Shown here: positions 45,036-54,178 of the stretch, piece by piece | Layout: the number at the start of each line of letters is the position of its first letter | How positions within the stretch are numbered: the first letter of the stretch is position 1 | Assembly (NCBI RefSeq): GCF_007992195.1 | Contig: NZ_BJZU01000017.1 | Coordinates: 1-64,000 of the forward strand | Source: Methylobacterium oxalidis | Lineage (GTDB): Bacteria; Pseudomonadota; Alphaproteobacteria; Rhizobiales; Beijerinckiaceae | DNA length: 64,000 bases | Reading direction: 5' to 3' | Program-made: the position numbers and the translations under genes | The notes under the pieces: generated by a model | What the model was told of the DNA's origin: nothing | Databases searched by the model: none | The model's input: the letters and a program-made list of their open reading frames with translations, nothing else

Positions 45036-46112
45036 GTGTCCGAGCAAACATCTCTCCTGCAGTCGCAGACCGGCCGCATCGGCGCCGCCGCCGGGCGCTG
45101 GCTCGCCGATCTCGCCGGCCTGTTCGGCGAGGCGGACGCGCGGCCCGACCGGGCCCGGAGCGACCTCACGGTTCGCCCCGGCACCGCGGCGAGCACGCAT
45201 CTCGGCGTGATCGACCGCCGGGAGGCGAGCCCGCGCAGCTACAGGCTCGACCGGGATGCGGAGGACCTCGCCGAGCGCCTGCGGGCGATCCGCGGCGGCG
45301 GCCGGGGCGCCGTGACGGCGAAGGTGCTGATCGAGCCGGAGATCTGCTTCGTGCGCGCCCTCACCCTGCCGGTGGCCGCGCTGCCGCGGATGCGCGAGGT
45401 GCTGGAGCAGGAGCTCGCGGCGGCGACCCCGTTCCGGGCGGAGGCGGTCTACAGCGACTGGTACGTCGAAGGCGAGGACGCGGCGGCGCGGACCCTGCGC
45501 GTGCGGCACGTGGTGCTGAAGCGGGCCCGCCTCGACCCCGTCCTCGACACGCTGCGCCGCGCCGGGCTGGAGCCCGGCCCCGTGACGGTCGGGCGTGCCG
45601 AGGATCAGGCCATGCCGGTGGACCTCCTGAGCGGGGGGCGCCGCCCGGTGCCGCGGGCGTTGCGCGGCCTGAGGCGCGCCGATCTCGGCCTGCTCGCCCT
45701 CGCCCTCGTGCTCGCGGGCACCGCGCTCGCTCTCCTGCGCGCGCACCAGGAGGCGACGCTGGCGAGCCTCGACGCGGCGATCCTCTCGGCCCGCCGCGCC
45801 GCCACGCCCGACCTGCCGCCCCCGCTCCTGGCGGCGAGCCGGCGCCTCGCCGCCGCGCGGGCGGGTCGGCCGGGCCTGGACCGGACCTGGGAGACGGTCG
45901 CCGCCGCCCTGCCCGACACGGCCTCCGCTGAGAGGCTGCGCCTGGAACCGGCCGGCCTCAGCCTGACGCTGCTGACGCGCGAACCCGAGGCGGCCCGGCG
46001 GGCGCTCGCGACGATCCCCGGCTTCGGGCCTCCGGGCCCGCCGGCAGAGGCGGATCAGGCGGGCGGGCGGATCGTCCTCACCCTGCCGGCGACCGCGGGA
46101 GCCGCGCCGTGA
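45036..46112 (+). CDS. gspL: Type II secretion protein GspL (PilN-like)
   Basis: A 358-residue inner-membrane protein. The cytoplasmic part, with VTAKVLIEPEICFVRALTLP and MREVLEQELAAATPFRAE, resembles the actin-like domain of GspL/PilM-type proteins. One membrane segment is at about 212 to 232 (DLGLLALALVLAGTALALL), followed by a PilN-like periplasmic domain. The start is a GTG. It anchors GspE to the envelope. It overlaps gspM by 4 bases. Confidence 0.8.
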   Translation: MSEQTSLLQSQTGRIGAAAGRWLADLAGLFGEADARPDRARSDLTVRPGTAASTHLGVIDRREASPRSYRLDRDAEDLAERLRAIRGGGRGAVTAKVLIEPEICFVRALTLPVAALPRMREVLEQELAAATPFRAEAVYSDWYVEGEDAAARTLRVRHVVLKRARLDPVLDTLRRAGLEPGPVTVGRAEDQAMPVDLLSGGRRPVPRALRGLRRADLGLLALALVLAGTALALLRAHQEATLASLDAAILSARRAATPDLPPPLLAASRRLAAARAGRPGLDRTWETVAAALPDTASAERLRLEPAGLSLTLLTREPEAARRALATIPGFGPPGPPAEADQAGGRIVLTLPATAGAAP

Positions 46113-46639
46113 TCGGGCCTATCGCCGGGCGGATCGGGCGGCCGGGCGCCACCATCCTGGCCGCCGGGCTCGTGCTCGCCGGCCTTCTTAGCGCCGGGCA
46201 GGTCGTGGGCGGCCTGCTCGACGCGCGCGCCGAGATCGCGGAGGCCCGCGCCCGTCTCGGCCACCTGCAGGCCGCGGCGGGCCGGCCGCCGCCCGCCGCG
46301 CCGCTCTCGGGCGGCGACGAGGCGGCGCTTCTCGGCGCTTTCCGGGCCCGGCTCGACGCGCTCGCGAGCGGGCGCGCCCTCGTCATCGACGGGGCGCGCG
46401 TCGAGGCCGATCCGGGGAGCCCGACGCTGCCGCGCCTGCACGCGCAGATGCGCGGCACCGCCGAGGCCCTGCACGGGCTCCTCGCGGCGCTGGAGGCGGG
46501 GCCGCCCCTCGTGGTCGTGGAGGCCGCGGAGATCGGCATCGCGCGGCCCGCGGACGCGGTGGAGGAGCGGCCGACCGCCCTGCGCCTCGACCTCACCGCC
46601 CGCGGCGCGGTGCTGCCGGCCGCGGACGCGCCGCGATGA
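46109..46639 (+). CDS. gspM: Type II secretion protein GspM
   Basis: A 176-residue protein with one N-terminal membrane helix (ATILAAGLVLAGLLSAGQVV), a short coiled segment and a ferredoxin-like periplasmic domain (LHGLLAALEAGPPLVVVEAA), the layout of GspM/PilO. The start is a GTG overlapping the gspL stop. Pairs with GspL. Confidence 0.8.
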   Translation: MIGPIAGRIGRPGATILAAGLVLAGLLSAGQVVGGLLDARAEIAEARARLGHLQAAAGRPPPAAPLSGGDEAALLGAFRARLDALASGRALVIDGARVEADPGSPTLPRLHAQMRGTAEALHGLLAALEAGPPLVVVEAAEIGIARPADAVEERPTALRLDLTARGAVLPAADAPR

Positions 46640-47190
46640 ACCGCGAGCACGCTGCCCGCCTCTCCGGCCTCGCGGCGGCGCTCGGCGCGACGGGCCGGGT
46701 GCCGCGGGCGCTCGCCGCGGGCGCGGCGCTGGCCGCCCTCGCCGCCGGCCTGTGGCCGGTCGACGGGTCGGCGCCGGCCGAGCCGCGGGCGCCCGAGCTC
46801 GTCGCCGCCCCGGCCGCCGCGCAGGCGGCGCTCGCCCGGCCGCTGTTCGACCCGGGCCGGCGTGCCTGGACGGCCCGCGGCAGCCTCGACGACGTCACCG
46901 GCGCCCCGGCGCCCGAGATACGGCTGCGGGTGGTCGGGATCCTCCTCGACGGGACCAGCCGGCGCGCCCTCGTCGATGACGGGAGCGGCCCCCCGGTCTG
47001 GCTCGCGGAAGGCGAGGGCCGCGGCTCCTGGCGCATCCTGTCCATCGCGCCGGACCGCGTCGCCGTCGCGGACGGGGTGGGCACCCGCACGGCGGAGTTC
47101 CTGGGCGAACCCGTGCCGGTGCGCCCGGAACGGCGCGCCCGCGCCGCCGATGCGGGCCTCCGGCCGGCGCTCGGCACATCGTCGCCCTGA
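46636..47190 (+). CDS. Type II secretion GspN/GspC-like protein
   Basis: A 184-residue protein with one N-terminal hydrophobic segment (ALAAGAALAALAAGLWPV) followed by LARPLFDPGRRAW and a beta-rich HR-like domain (RLRVVGILLDGTSRRALVDD, VWLAEGEGRGSWRILSIAPD). This corresponds to the region of GspC/PilP that touches the secretin. It lacks a PDZ domain. It overlaps gspM by 4 bases and converges on gspD. Whether it should be called N or C is open. Confidence 0.7.
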   Translation: MNREHAARLSGLAAALGATGRVPRALAAGAALAALAAGLWPVDGSAPAEPRAPELVAAPAAAQAALARPLFDPGRRAWTARGSLDDVTGAPAPEIRLRVVGILLDGTSRRALVDDGSGPPVWLAEGEGRGSWRILSIAPDRVAVADGVGTRTAEFLGEPVPVRPERRARAADAGLRPALGTSSP

Positions 47191-47233
47191 CCCCCGCGCG
47201 CATCGACAGCCTCGGGACGGGAGCGGCCGCCTC

Positions 47234-49671
47234 CTAATCGATCATCCGGCGCAGCAGGCCCTGGCTGCCCGCCGGGATCTCCGTCAGCGGCGGAGGGGGC
47301 GGCACGGGGCGGATCGGCATCATCGCCCGGAACTGCTCGCGGAAATCCCCGGTGATGCGGTCGGCATCCGCGGTGCCGCGGATAACCTTGGGGCGGATGA
47401 ACACGATCAGCTCGGTGCGCACGCGCGCGTCGACGCGGTTGCGGAAGGCGGCGCCGACGAGGGGCAGGTCGCCCAGGAGCGGCACGCTCTCGGAGCCGAT
47501 CTGCGCCTTCTCCTGCACGAGGCCGCCGATGGCGAGGCTGTGGCCGTCGTTCACCGCGACGCTCGTCGCCACCCGGCGCTGGCGGATGGTCGGCGAGTTG
47601 ATGGCGGAGCTCGTGGTCGGGACGACGTCGCTGACCTCCTGGTTGATGTCGAGGACGACGAGGCCGTTCTTGTTGACCCGCGGCGTCACCGACAGGATCA
47701 CGCCCGTGTCCTTCAGCTCGATCTGGTTGAGAATCGGCGCGCCGGCCGCCAGCGCGCTCTGGCCCGACTGCTTCACGATGGGCACTTGGTCGCCGATCTG
47801 GAGCCGGGCCGTGCGGTTGTCGAGCACGGTGATGTTGGGCGAGGAGATGACGTTGACCCGGGTGATGCCGCGCAGGGCGTTCAGCACCACGTTGAAGTCG
47901 GCGTTGTTCAACAGGTAGTTGAAGCCCGTCACCCCGCGCGCCGCCGCCGCGATCAGGCCGGCGGTGCCGCCCGTCGCCGCGCTCGCCGCGCCGATGGTCG
48001 TGGCCTGGGCGAGGTTGAGACGCGAGCCGCCGTTCTTGAGGAACCACTGCACGCCGAACTCGAGGCTGTCGTTGAGCGTCACCTCGGCGATCACGGTCTC
48101 GAGGAGCACCTGCGTCGGCATCGCGTCGAGGCGGCCGAGGATCTTGAGGATCTTGTCGTACTGGTTGCGGGTGGCCGAGATGACGAGGCTGTTGTTGGCC
48201 TCGTCGGCCACGATGCCGATCGCGTCGCGCCGGCCGTTCATCCCGGCCGCGCCGTAGCCGGCATCCGGAGCGTATCCGCCCATCCCCGCCGCGCCGAGTC
48301 CGCCCGCCGTCGGGAACGCGCCCGCCTCGGGCGCGAGGGCGCCCGGCGCCGCGGCCCGAAGCCGTCGCCCGCGCGCAGCGGCGGCGTCGCCGAGAGGGCG
48401 CCCGCGCCGCCGACGCCGGCGGGCGAGGCACCCGCCCCGTACTCTCCCCCGCCGAAGCCGCCCGCGAGACCGCCGCCCGCAAGGCCGCCGCCCGCGAGAC
48501 CGCCTCCGGGGAGCCCGCCTCCCGCGAGGCCCGACGGCCCACCGAGGGCGCCCGCGCCGAATCCGGCCGGTCCGCCGAGAGCGCCGCTCCCGAACCCCGC
48601 TCCCCCGAACCCCGCGGCACCGAAGCCCTGTCCGCCGAGGCCCTGACTGCCGAAGCCCTGCCCGCCATAACCCTGCCCGAGGGCGACGCTGGAGCCGGTC
48701 TCGGCGGCGACCACACCCTGAAGGACGGCGGCAAGCTCGCGCGCCGAGCGGTTCTGGATCCGGTAGACGAAGAGCTGGCGCTCGCGCTCGGCGGCGAGAT
48801 CCTCCAGCCGCGCCACCCATTCGCGGGCGCGGTCGAGATAGGCGGCCCGCGCGCTCACCACCAGGATGGCGCTGAGGGGCTCGTTGGGCACGAAGCGGAT
48901 GATGTCGCCGCTGCCCGTCGCCTCGCTCGCGAAGATGTGGGTGAGGTCGCGGGCGATGGCCGTCGGGTTGGCGCTGCGCACGGGCAGGACCGCCGTCGAC
49001 ATGCCGCGCATCCAGTCGACGTCGAAGACCGCGATGGTCTGGCGCAGGGCCTGGATCTGCGCGGCGTCGCCCGACAGGATCAGGAGGTTGCGGGTGCGGT
49101 CGGCCCGCAGCACCACCTCGCGCGGGGCCACCGCGGCCAGAATCGCCTGCATCTCGACCGCCGAGATCCAGCGCAGCGGCACCGCCTGACTGCCGGGGGC
49201 CGCCTCGCCGGCCTCGGAGAGCCGGCGCACGGGCGTCACGCTGCCGGGGGTGCCGGCCGGCACGATCTGGACGCTGCTGCCCCGCCGCCTCAGGGCGACG
49301 CCGCGGCTCGACAGGGCCGTCTCGAACAGGGAGAGCAGGACCTCGCGCCGGACCGGACCGCCGGTCTGGAGGGTCAGCGTGCCGGTCACGCGCTCGTCGA
49401 TGCTGTAGCTCCAGCCCAGCGTGTCGGCGATGACCGCCTTGGCGGCCACGGCGACGGGCACCTCGACGAGGTTGAGGCTGACCGGACCGCCGGCGAGCGC
49501 GGCCGCAGGCGCCGCCTCGCCGCCGACGAACTGGTCCGTGCCCCGCCGCAGAAGCGGCTGCACCGGCCGGGCCGGCCGCGCACCGGGAGTGTCGATCGCC
49601 TCGGGCTCGGCCGCCGACGCGGCGGAGGCGAGGGCGAGGCCAAGGATCAGGAACGCGCTCGACCGTCCCAT
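47234..49671 (-). CDS. gspD: Type II secretin GspD, frameshifted
   Basis: The outer-membrane secretin ring. A signal peptide (SSAFLILGLALASAASA) is followed by N0 to N2 domains (LNLVEVPVAVAAKAVIAD, SLFETALSSRGVALRRRGSS, AILAAVAPREVVLRADRTRN), a long Gly-rich insert (about residues 335 to 420), then, in another frame, N3 (IGIVADEANNSLVISATRNQ) and the secretin core (TRVNVISSPNITVLDNR, ELIVFIRPKVI). The sense frame changes at about 48355 to 48358, in a CCC run: adding one base makes an 812-residue protein with 2439 coding bases in frame. So one base is missing here, by true mutation or by a homopolymer reading error. Both halves look under selection, which favours an error or a recent change. 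Confidence 0.85.
48390..48670. repeat. Glycine-rich coding repeat within gspD
   Basis: The coding strand encodes a run of about 90 residues made of GGQGFG, GGAGFG and LAGGG-like units. The DNA is strongly repetitive, for example GCCGCCCGCGAGACC-type units near 48460 to 48530, so it is prone to slippage. The frameshift lies about 35 bases beyond its end. Confidence 0.75.
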
Positions 49672-49753
49672 ACCCTTCGCCTCGATCGAAACCGGAACTT
49701 CTGCAATCGAAGGTGCGCGAACTATGGTTAACGCCCACTTAATCGACAGAAGA

Positions 49754-49770
49754 AGAACAATATTTGTTCT
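49754..49770. promoter_or_regulatory. Palindrome upstream of gspD
   Basis: AGAACAA, TAT, TTGTTCT is a perfect palindrome, 83 bases before the gspD start and in the 191-base gap after gspG. The region is AT-rich. It could be an operator; no T-run follows, so it is not a terminator. Confidence 0.45.
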
Positions 49771-49862
49771 CCCGGCGGCACTATTCTATCTCTGATTGTA
49801 TTTGCTTCAGCTGACTTGATCCGCCGGCCGACCCGGCGCGCGGCGCCCGCGCCGGGGCATCG

Positions 49863-50303
49863 TCAGTGGCTCGCGACGTCGGCCTTGTCGCCGGTGCCGC
49901 CGGACTTGCCGTCCGCGCCGAGGGAGTAGACCTCGTAGGGTCCGCCGCCGATGCCGGGCGAGCGGTAGAGGTACGGCTGGCCCCACGGGTCGGTCAGGCC
50001 TCTGGCATCGCGCACGTAAGGCCCCCGCCAACCGATGCCGCCGGGCGGCGCGGCGACGAGCGCGGCGAGGCCCTGCCCGGTCGTCGGGTAGGTCCCGTTG
50101 TCGAGGTAGTAGAGTTCCACCGCCTGGGCGATGTTCTTCACCTGGATCCGAGCGGTCTCACCCTTGGCACGGCCGAGATAGCCGAGCACCTGCGGCGTCA
50201 CCATCGTGGCGATCATCCCGATGATCGCCAATACAACCAACAGTTCGACGAGGGAGAAGCCTGACTCGCCCGTATCTTCCGTCCTGCGATATCCGGTACG
50301 CAT
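49863..50303 (-). CDS. gspG: Type II secretion major pseudopilin GspG
   Basis: A 146-residue pseudopilin. The prepilin signal is GESG then FSLVELLVVLAIIGMIATMV, cut after Gly15 by prepilin peptidase and methylated on Phe16. Then ARIQVKNIAQAVELYYLDNG, and the GspG hallmark TGQGLAALV and WGQPYLYRSPG. It forms the main pseudopilus. It precedes gspD in the same direction. Confidence 0.95.
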   Translation of the reverse strand: MRTGYRRTEDTGESGFSLVELLVVLAIIGMIATMVTPQVLGYLGRAKGETARIQVKNIAQAVELYYLDNGTYPTTGQGLAALVAAPPGGIGWRGPYVRDARGLTDPWGQPYLYRSPGIGGGPYEVYSLGADGKSGGTGDKADVASH

Positions 50304-50323
50304 CTCTCACCTATACATCTTTT

Positions 50324-50348
50324 GGTTGAATATCTGATTTGTTCAACC
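50324..50348. promoter_or_regulatory. Inverted repeat upstream of gspG
   Basis: GGTTGAA, 11 bases, TTCAACC, 20 bases before the gspG start. The position suits an operator; the spacing (18 bases centre to centre) suits a dimeric regulator. It has no match with the palindrome before gspD. Confidence 0.35.
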
Positions 50349-50507
50349 ACAGTACTTGATACACGTAAACAAACCTCGATCTTTGTGACGATAAACAGAT
50401 CAATGGGGCGAATTTTCAGGATCTGTGTTGGATCTTTCTTCACCGGCACTCTTCGATCCTCCGTCGAGCTCGCTGCCTCGCGAGCGCTACAGGGAACGGC
50501 GGACGAG

Positions 50508-51431
50508 ATGGCGATGGCCTTGGCACCGAGACCTGCACACCCGAGCAGCCCGCCTCCGCGCGGGCAGGACCCGTCTCGGGAGAGCCGCCGGTCCGGCATA
50601 GCCGTGGCGGGCCTGGTGCTGGCGGCGGGGCTCGCCTCGGGCGTCGCGCCGGCTCTGGCCGCCCCGCTCACCCTGCCGCTGCCCGAACCATTGCCGCCGG
50701 TGAAGCTGCTGACGTTCCTCGTCGGGCTGCACCTGATCGGCCTCTGCTTCGGCCTCGGCGGCGCGACGATGCTCGACTTCTGGATCCTGCGCTGGATGCG
50801 CTGGGGCGGCATGCCGCCGGAGATCGAGCGGACCTTCCACTTCATCAGCAAGGTCGTCGCGGTGGGGATCGGGCTGCTCTGGCTGTCCGGCCTCGGCTTC
50901 CTGGCCCTCTACACCGTCGAGGCACCGGAGAAGCTCGCCAACCCGAAGCTCTGGGCGAAGATCACCGTCGTGGCGGTGCTCACGGTCAACGGTGCGCTGA
51001 TCCACGCCCTCGTCCTGCCGAACGTGCTGAAGGACGTGCGCCGGCCGATGCTGCAGGGAGTCTCCCGGATCGAGACCGGCATCTTCCTCGCCTCGGGGGC
51101 GATCTCGGGCGTCTCCTGGTACACGGCCTTCGCCCTCGGCCTGATGCGCGAGCTGAACGACCGGGTCTCCCTCGGCCTGCTGCTGAGCCTCTGGCTCGCC
51201 GCGGTCGTCGCGTCCTGCCTCGGCGCCCTGATCCTGTGGCGGCGCCTGCGCCGTGCCGGGATCCTGGCGCGCGCAGCCTTCCTGCCGCCGCTCGACCCGC
51301 CGGACGCGGCGCCCGAGACCCGCATCCCGGCGCACCGGATGGTCGCGGTGCGCCGCCCCCTCGGCGGCCCGACCCGCGCGCGGGGGCGTGTTCACGCACG
51401 GCTCACCGCGACCGGGATGGCACCCGGGTAA
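50508..51431 (+). CDS. Integral membrane protein of unknown function
   Basis: A 307-residue protein, likely four to six membrane segments: VAGLVLAAGLASGVAPALA (which may be a signal sequence), LLTFLVGLHLIGLCFGLGGA, VVAVGIGLLWLSGLGFLALY, ITVVAVLTVNGALIHALVLP and a pair near the end. His in GLHLIG, FHFISK and NGALIHAL could bind haem or metal. It loosely resembles CopD-like or DUF2269-type proteins, but I cannot assign a family. It is divergent to the type II cluster. The ATG at 50508 is one of two adjacent choices. Confidence 0.65.
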   Translation: MAMALAPRPAHPSSPPPRGQDPSRESRRSGIAVAGLVLAAGLASGVAPALAAPLTLPLPEPLPPVKLLTFLVGLHLIGLCFGLGGATMLDFWILRWMRWGGMPPEIERTFHFISKVVAVGIGLLWLSGLGFLALYTVEAPEKLANPKLWAKITVVAVLTVNGALIHALVLPNVLKDVRRPMLQGVSRIETGIFLASGAISGVSWYTAFALGLMRELNDRVSLGLLLSLWLAAVVASCLGALILWRRLRRAGILARAAFLPPLDPPDAAPETRIPAHRMVAVRRPLGGPTRARGRVHARLTATGMAPG

Positions 51432-51492
51432 CGGCCGCTCCGCCCGAACGAGGCGGAGACGGCGCCGGCGGGGCTTCCGGGCCGCGCCGGGA

Positions 51493-52266
51493 TCACGCCG
51501 CGGAGCAGCGCTGCAGACGGCCGACGCCGACCTCCCAGGATTCGGGACAGGATCCGGGGCCGTACCCCCGCGCAGGCACGGGGCTGGGCGCCGCGAGGCC
51601 GTGGGTCGCCAGGGTTTCCAGGGCGGCGCGGGCCTTCCCGGCCGCGACGTTCGTGAGCGCGCAGAGGTTATCGAGCTGGAGCAGGACCCGGTCCTCGCCA
51701 GGGCGCCCGAGGGCGCACAGGCAGAGATAGACCTTGAGGGCGTGCAGGTCGCCGGCCTGACGGGTCGAGAAGCGGCGCAGGTCCACGGGGGCGGGCTCGC
51801 CCGGCTTCGGGGGAAGCGTCCGGTACGGCAGGCGCCGCCGGGCGGGCGCCTCGTCGTAGCCTTCGAGGAAGTAGCGCAGGCGCCGGCCCTGGCCCTCCGG
51901 CCGGGTGCTGATCAGGCCCTGGTCGGCCAGCAGCTTCTTGCCGGCGGCCACGAGCTGGTGGGACAGGCCCGTCAGCGCGCTCAGCTCCGCGTAGGCGAGG
52001 AGCGCCGAGCCGCGCTCGTGCCGGAGCCGGCGCCCCGAGGGGATCTCCAGCGCCAGGGTGAGGAAGATCTTGAGCGCCGCCGTCGAGCGTCCGAGATGGG
52101 CCGCGTCATCCCGGAACGCCCGCAGCCCACCCGCCAGGACCCAGTCGCAGGGCATCACCGCGTGGGCGGACGGAACCGGCTCCGGCGCGTCGAAGGATGG
52201 GGACAAAGCCCGGTCGAGGCGCAGGAGAACGACCGGCTGACGAGGTGATCCGAGCGCGTACGACAT
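51493..52266 (-). CDS. Protein with two tandem winged-helix-like units
   Basis: A 257-residue protein. Two segments have the same layout: about 60 to 115, AALKIFLTLALEI then LLAYAELSALTGLSHQLVAA then LLADQGLIS, and about 175 to 230, HALKVYLCLCALG then LLQLDNLCALTNVAAGKARA then LETLATHGL. Each looks like a winged helix (helix, helix with SGLS- or TNVA-type turn, then the wing). An internal duplication resembles plasmid replication-initiator folds (RepA/RepB), but it is probably a DNA-binding regulator here. No known family is recognised. It is not in an operon. Confidence 0.5.
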   Translation of the reverse strand: MSYALGSPRQPVVLLRLDRALSPSFDAPEPVPSAHAVMPCDWVLAGGLRAFRDDAAHLGRSTAALKIFLTLALEIPSGRRLRHERGSALLAYAELSALTGLSHQLVAAGKKLLADQGLISTRPEGQGRRLRYFLEGYDEAPARRRLPYRTLPPKPGEPAPVDLRRFSTRQAGDLHALKVYLCLCALGRPGEDRVLLQLDNLCALTNVAAGKARAALETLATHGLAAPSPVPARGYGPGSCPESWEVGVGRLQRCSAA

Positions 52267-52651
52267 GGCGCAATGGATCTATCCTGCCGCTGAGCGCGTC
52301 TCAATATGAATCAACGTGCTTATTATGGCTTCACCCTCACGCGACCCTGCCGGCGCGCGGCGGGAGCCCGGGGGGCGACGCGCCGCCGGGATCCGCCCCG
52401 AATCCCGCGCGATCGGCGGCTCCGACCTTCGACGCGCGGGCGACGCCCTGATTCGTCGCGCGGCCGGCGGCCCGGCCGAATGAACAATAGTGCGGAATGT
52501 CCCGTATTTCTCTCCGAGTAGATTGCGACAATTTCCAGCAAATGCCGGCTATTTGCGCAGTTCGTCTGGCGAATTTAAGATTTCTGAAACAGATCGTTGA
52601 CAAACCAAGGCCGTCGAAAGAGCGAAATAGTCTCGCCTCGGAAGCCGACCC
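52267..52651. other. 385-base gap before the GH16 gene
   Basis: No gene is seen. The last 150 bases are AT-rich, for example AATTTAAGATTTC at 52573, and probably contain the promoter of the GH16 gene and of the divergent winged-helix gene. Confidence 0.4.
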
Positions 52652-54178
52652 ATGAGCGCACCCGCCGGATACACGCTCGTCTTCGCCGACGAGTTCGACA
52701 CATTGAGCCTGTCGGACAGCCGCTCGGCGGACGCTAACTGGTACACCGGCCAGCCCTGGGGCGGCGGCTTCGGCGAGGCGAGATTCCTGCCGGCGAGTTC
52801 GGCGCGCTCGCCCTTCTCCCTCGTCACGCAGGGGGGCGAGAGCGCGCTGCGGATCGAGATGAGCCGCAACGCCTCTGGCCAGCTGGAGAGCGGCCTGATC
52901 GCCAACACCTTCCCGGACGGCAGCAGCCGCACGGCCCGCGACGGCGACCCCTACGGCTACTACGAGGCCCGCCTCTGGCTGCCCGCGGGCCAGGGAATCT
53001 GGCCCGCCTTCTGGTCGATCGAGGCGGAGCGCCTCTCGGGCGCCCGTGACTACGTCGTCGAGATCGACATGATGGAGCATTACGGCACCGCCATGCCGGA
53101 CCGCTTCACCAGCCATATCCACGACTGGGACTGGAACGGCGGCACGCTCGTCGGCCACGACAGCACCTATGCGCGCCACGTCGCCGGGCCGGACGTGCTC
53201 GCCACCGGCTGGCACACCTACGCCGTCGAGGTGCGGCCGGACACCACCACATTCTACTTCGACGACAGGCCCTACTGGTCGGTGGCGACGCCGGCCACGC
53301 TCGACACCGACCCGATCCTGATGCTCAACCTCGCCGCGGGCGGGGGGTGGCCGATCTCGGGCAAGCTCGACCACGTCTCCCTCGACATCGATTACGTCCG
53401 CGCCTACGAGCTGGCGCCGCAGACCGCGGCGCCGCCCGCGGAGCCTTCGGCCACGCCGGCCGCACCCGCCGCCCCGACCGCACCCGTTCCGCCTGCCGCT
53501 CCGGCCGCGCCCAAGTTCCTCGTCGGCACGGCGAAGAACGACACCTTCACGGTGAGCGATGCGAGCGTCCTGATCGTCGAGGCGGTCGACGGCGGCACCG
53601 ACACGGTGCGCGCCAGCGTCTCCTTCATCCTGCCCGCCAACGTGGACCGGCTCGTCCTGACGGGCGCCGCCCTCGACGCGACCGGCAACGGATTGTCCAA
53701 CGATCTCCAGGGGAATGCGGGTGCCAACACCCTCTCGGGCCTCGGCGGCAACGACGTGCTGACGGGCGGCGGCGGCAACGACCTGCTGCTCGGCGGCGAG
53801 GGCAACGACAAGCTCCACGGCGATGCCGGCGACGACGTGCTGGTCGGCGGGCTGGGCGGCGACCGGCTCTACGGCGAGGCCGGCGCCGACAGCTTCCGCT
53901 ACCTCGCGGTCGCGGAGAGTGCCTACGCGGCCCGCGACACGATCGTGGATTTCGCCCCCGCGGAGGGCGACAGGATCGACCTGTCGGCCATCGACGCCAG
54001 CACGCTCGTCGCGGGCGACCAGGCATTCACCTTCGTCGGTTCGGCGGCCTTCACCGCCGCCGGCCAACTCCGCTACGCGAACGGGATCCTCTCGGGCGAC
54101 GTGAACGGCGACAAGGTTGCCGATTTCGGCGTCAACCTGACGGCCGCCGCGCTCCACCCCGGCGATTTCATCCTCTGA
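52652..54178 (+). CDS. GH16 glycoside hydrolase with C-terminal RTX repeats
   Basis: A 508-residue extracellular glycanase. Residues 1 to 255 form a GH16 domain; the active motif is EIDMME, with Glu137, Asp139 and Glu142. A Pro/Ala linker (about 260 to 290) leads to the C-terminal half, with about five glycine-rich nonapeptides (GLGGNDVLTGGGGNDLLLGG, GGEGNDKLHGD and so on) that bind calcium. It has no N-terminal signal peptide, so secretion through a type I ABC system, not the nearby type II system, is expected. GH16 enzymes cut beta-glucans or galactans; here it may trim the polysaccharide made by the genes to the right (succinoglycan depolymerase ExsH-like is a possible analogue). Confidence 0.9.
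   Translation: MSAPAGYTLVFADEFDTLSLSDSRSADANWYTGQPWGGGFGEARFLPASSARSPFSLVTQGGESALRIEMSRNASGQLESGLIANTFPDGSSRTARDGDPYGYYEARLWLPAGQGIWPAFWSIEAERLSGARDYVVEIDMMEHYGTAMPDRFTSHIHDWDWNGGTLVGHDSTYARHVAGPDVLATGWHTYAVEVRPDTTTFYFDDRPYWSVATPATLDTDPILMLNLAAGGGWPISGKLDHVSLDIDYVRAYELAPQTAAPPAEPSATPAAPAAPTAPVPPAAPAAPKFLVGTAKNDTFTVSDASVLIVEAVDGGTDTVRASVSFILPANVDRLVLTGAALDATGNGLSNDLQGNAGANTLSGLGGNDVLTGGGGNDLLLGGEGNDKLHGDAGDDVLVGGLGGDRLYGEAGADSFRYLAVAESAYAARDTIVDFAPAEGDRIDLSAIDASTLVAGDQAFTFVGSAAFTAAGQLRYANGILSGDVNGDKVADFGVNLTAAALHPGDFIL

Noticed and set aside
52652..54178. The GH16 enzyme as substrate of the neighbouring type II system
   Set aside because: It lacks a Sec or Tat signal peptide and carries RTX repeats, which point to type I export.
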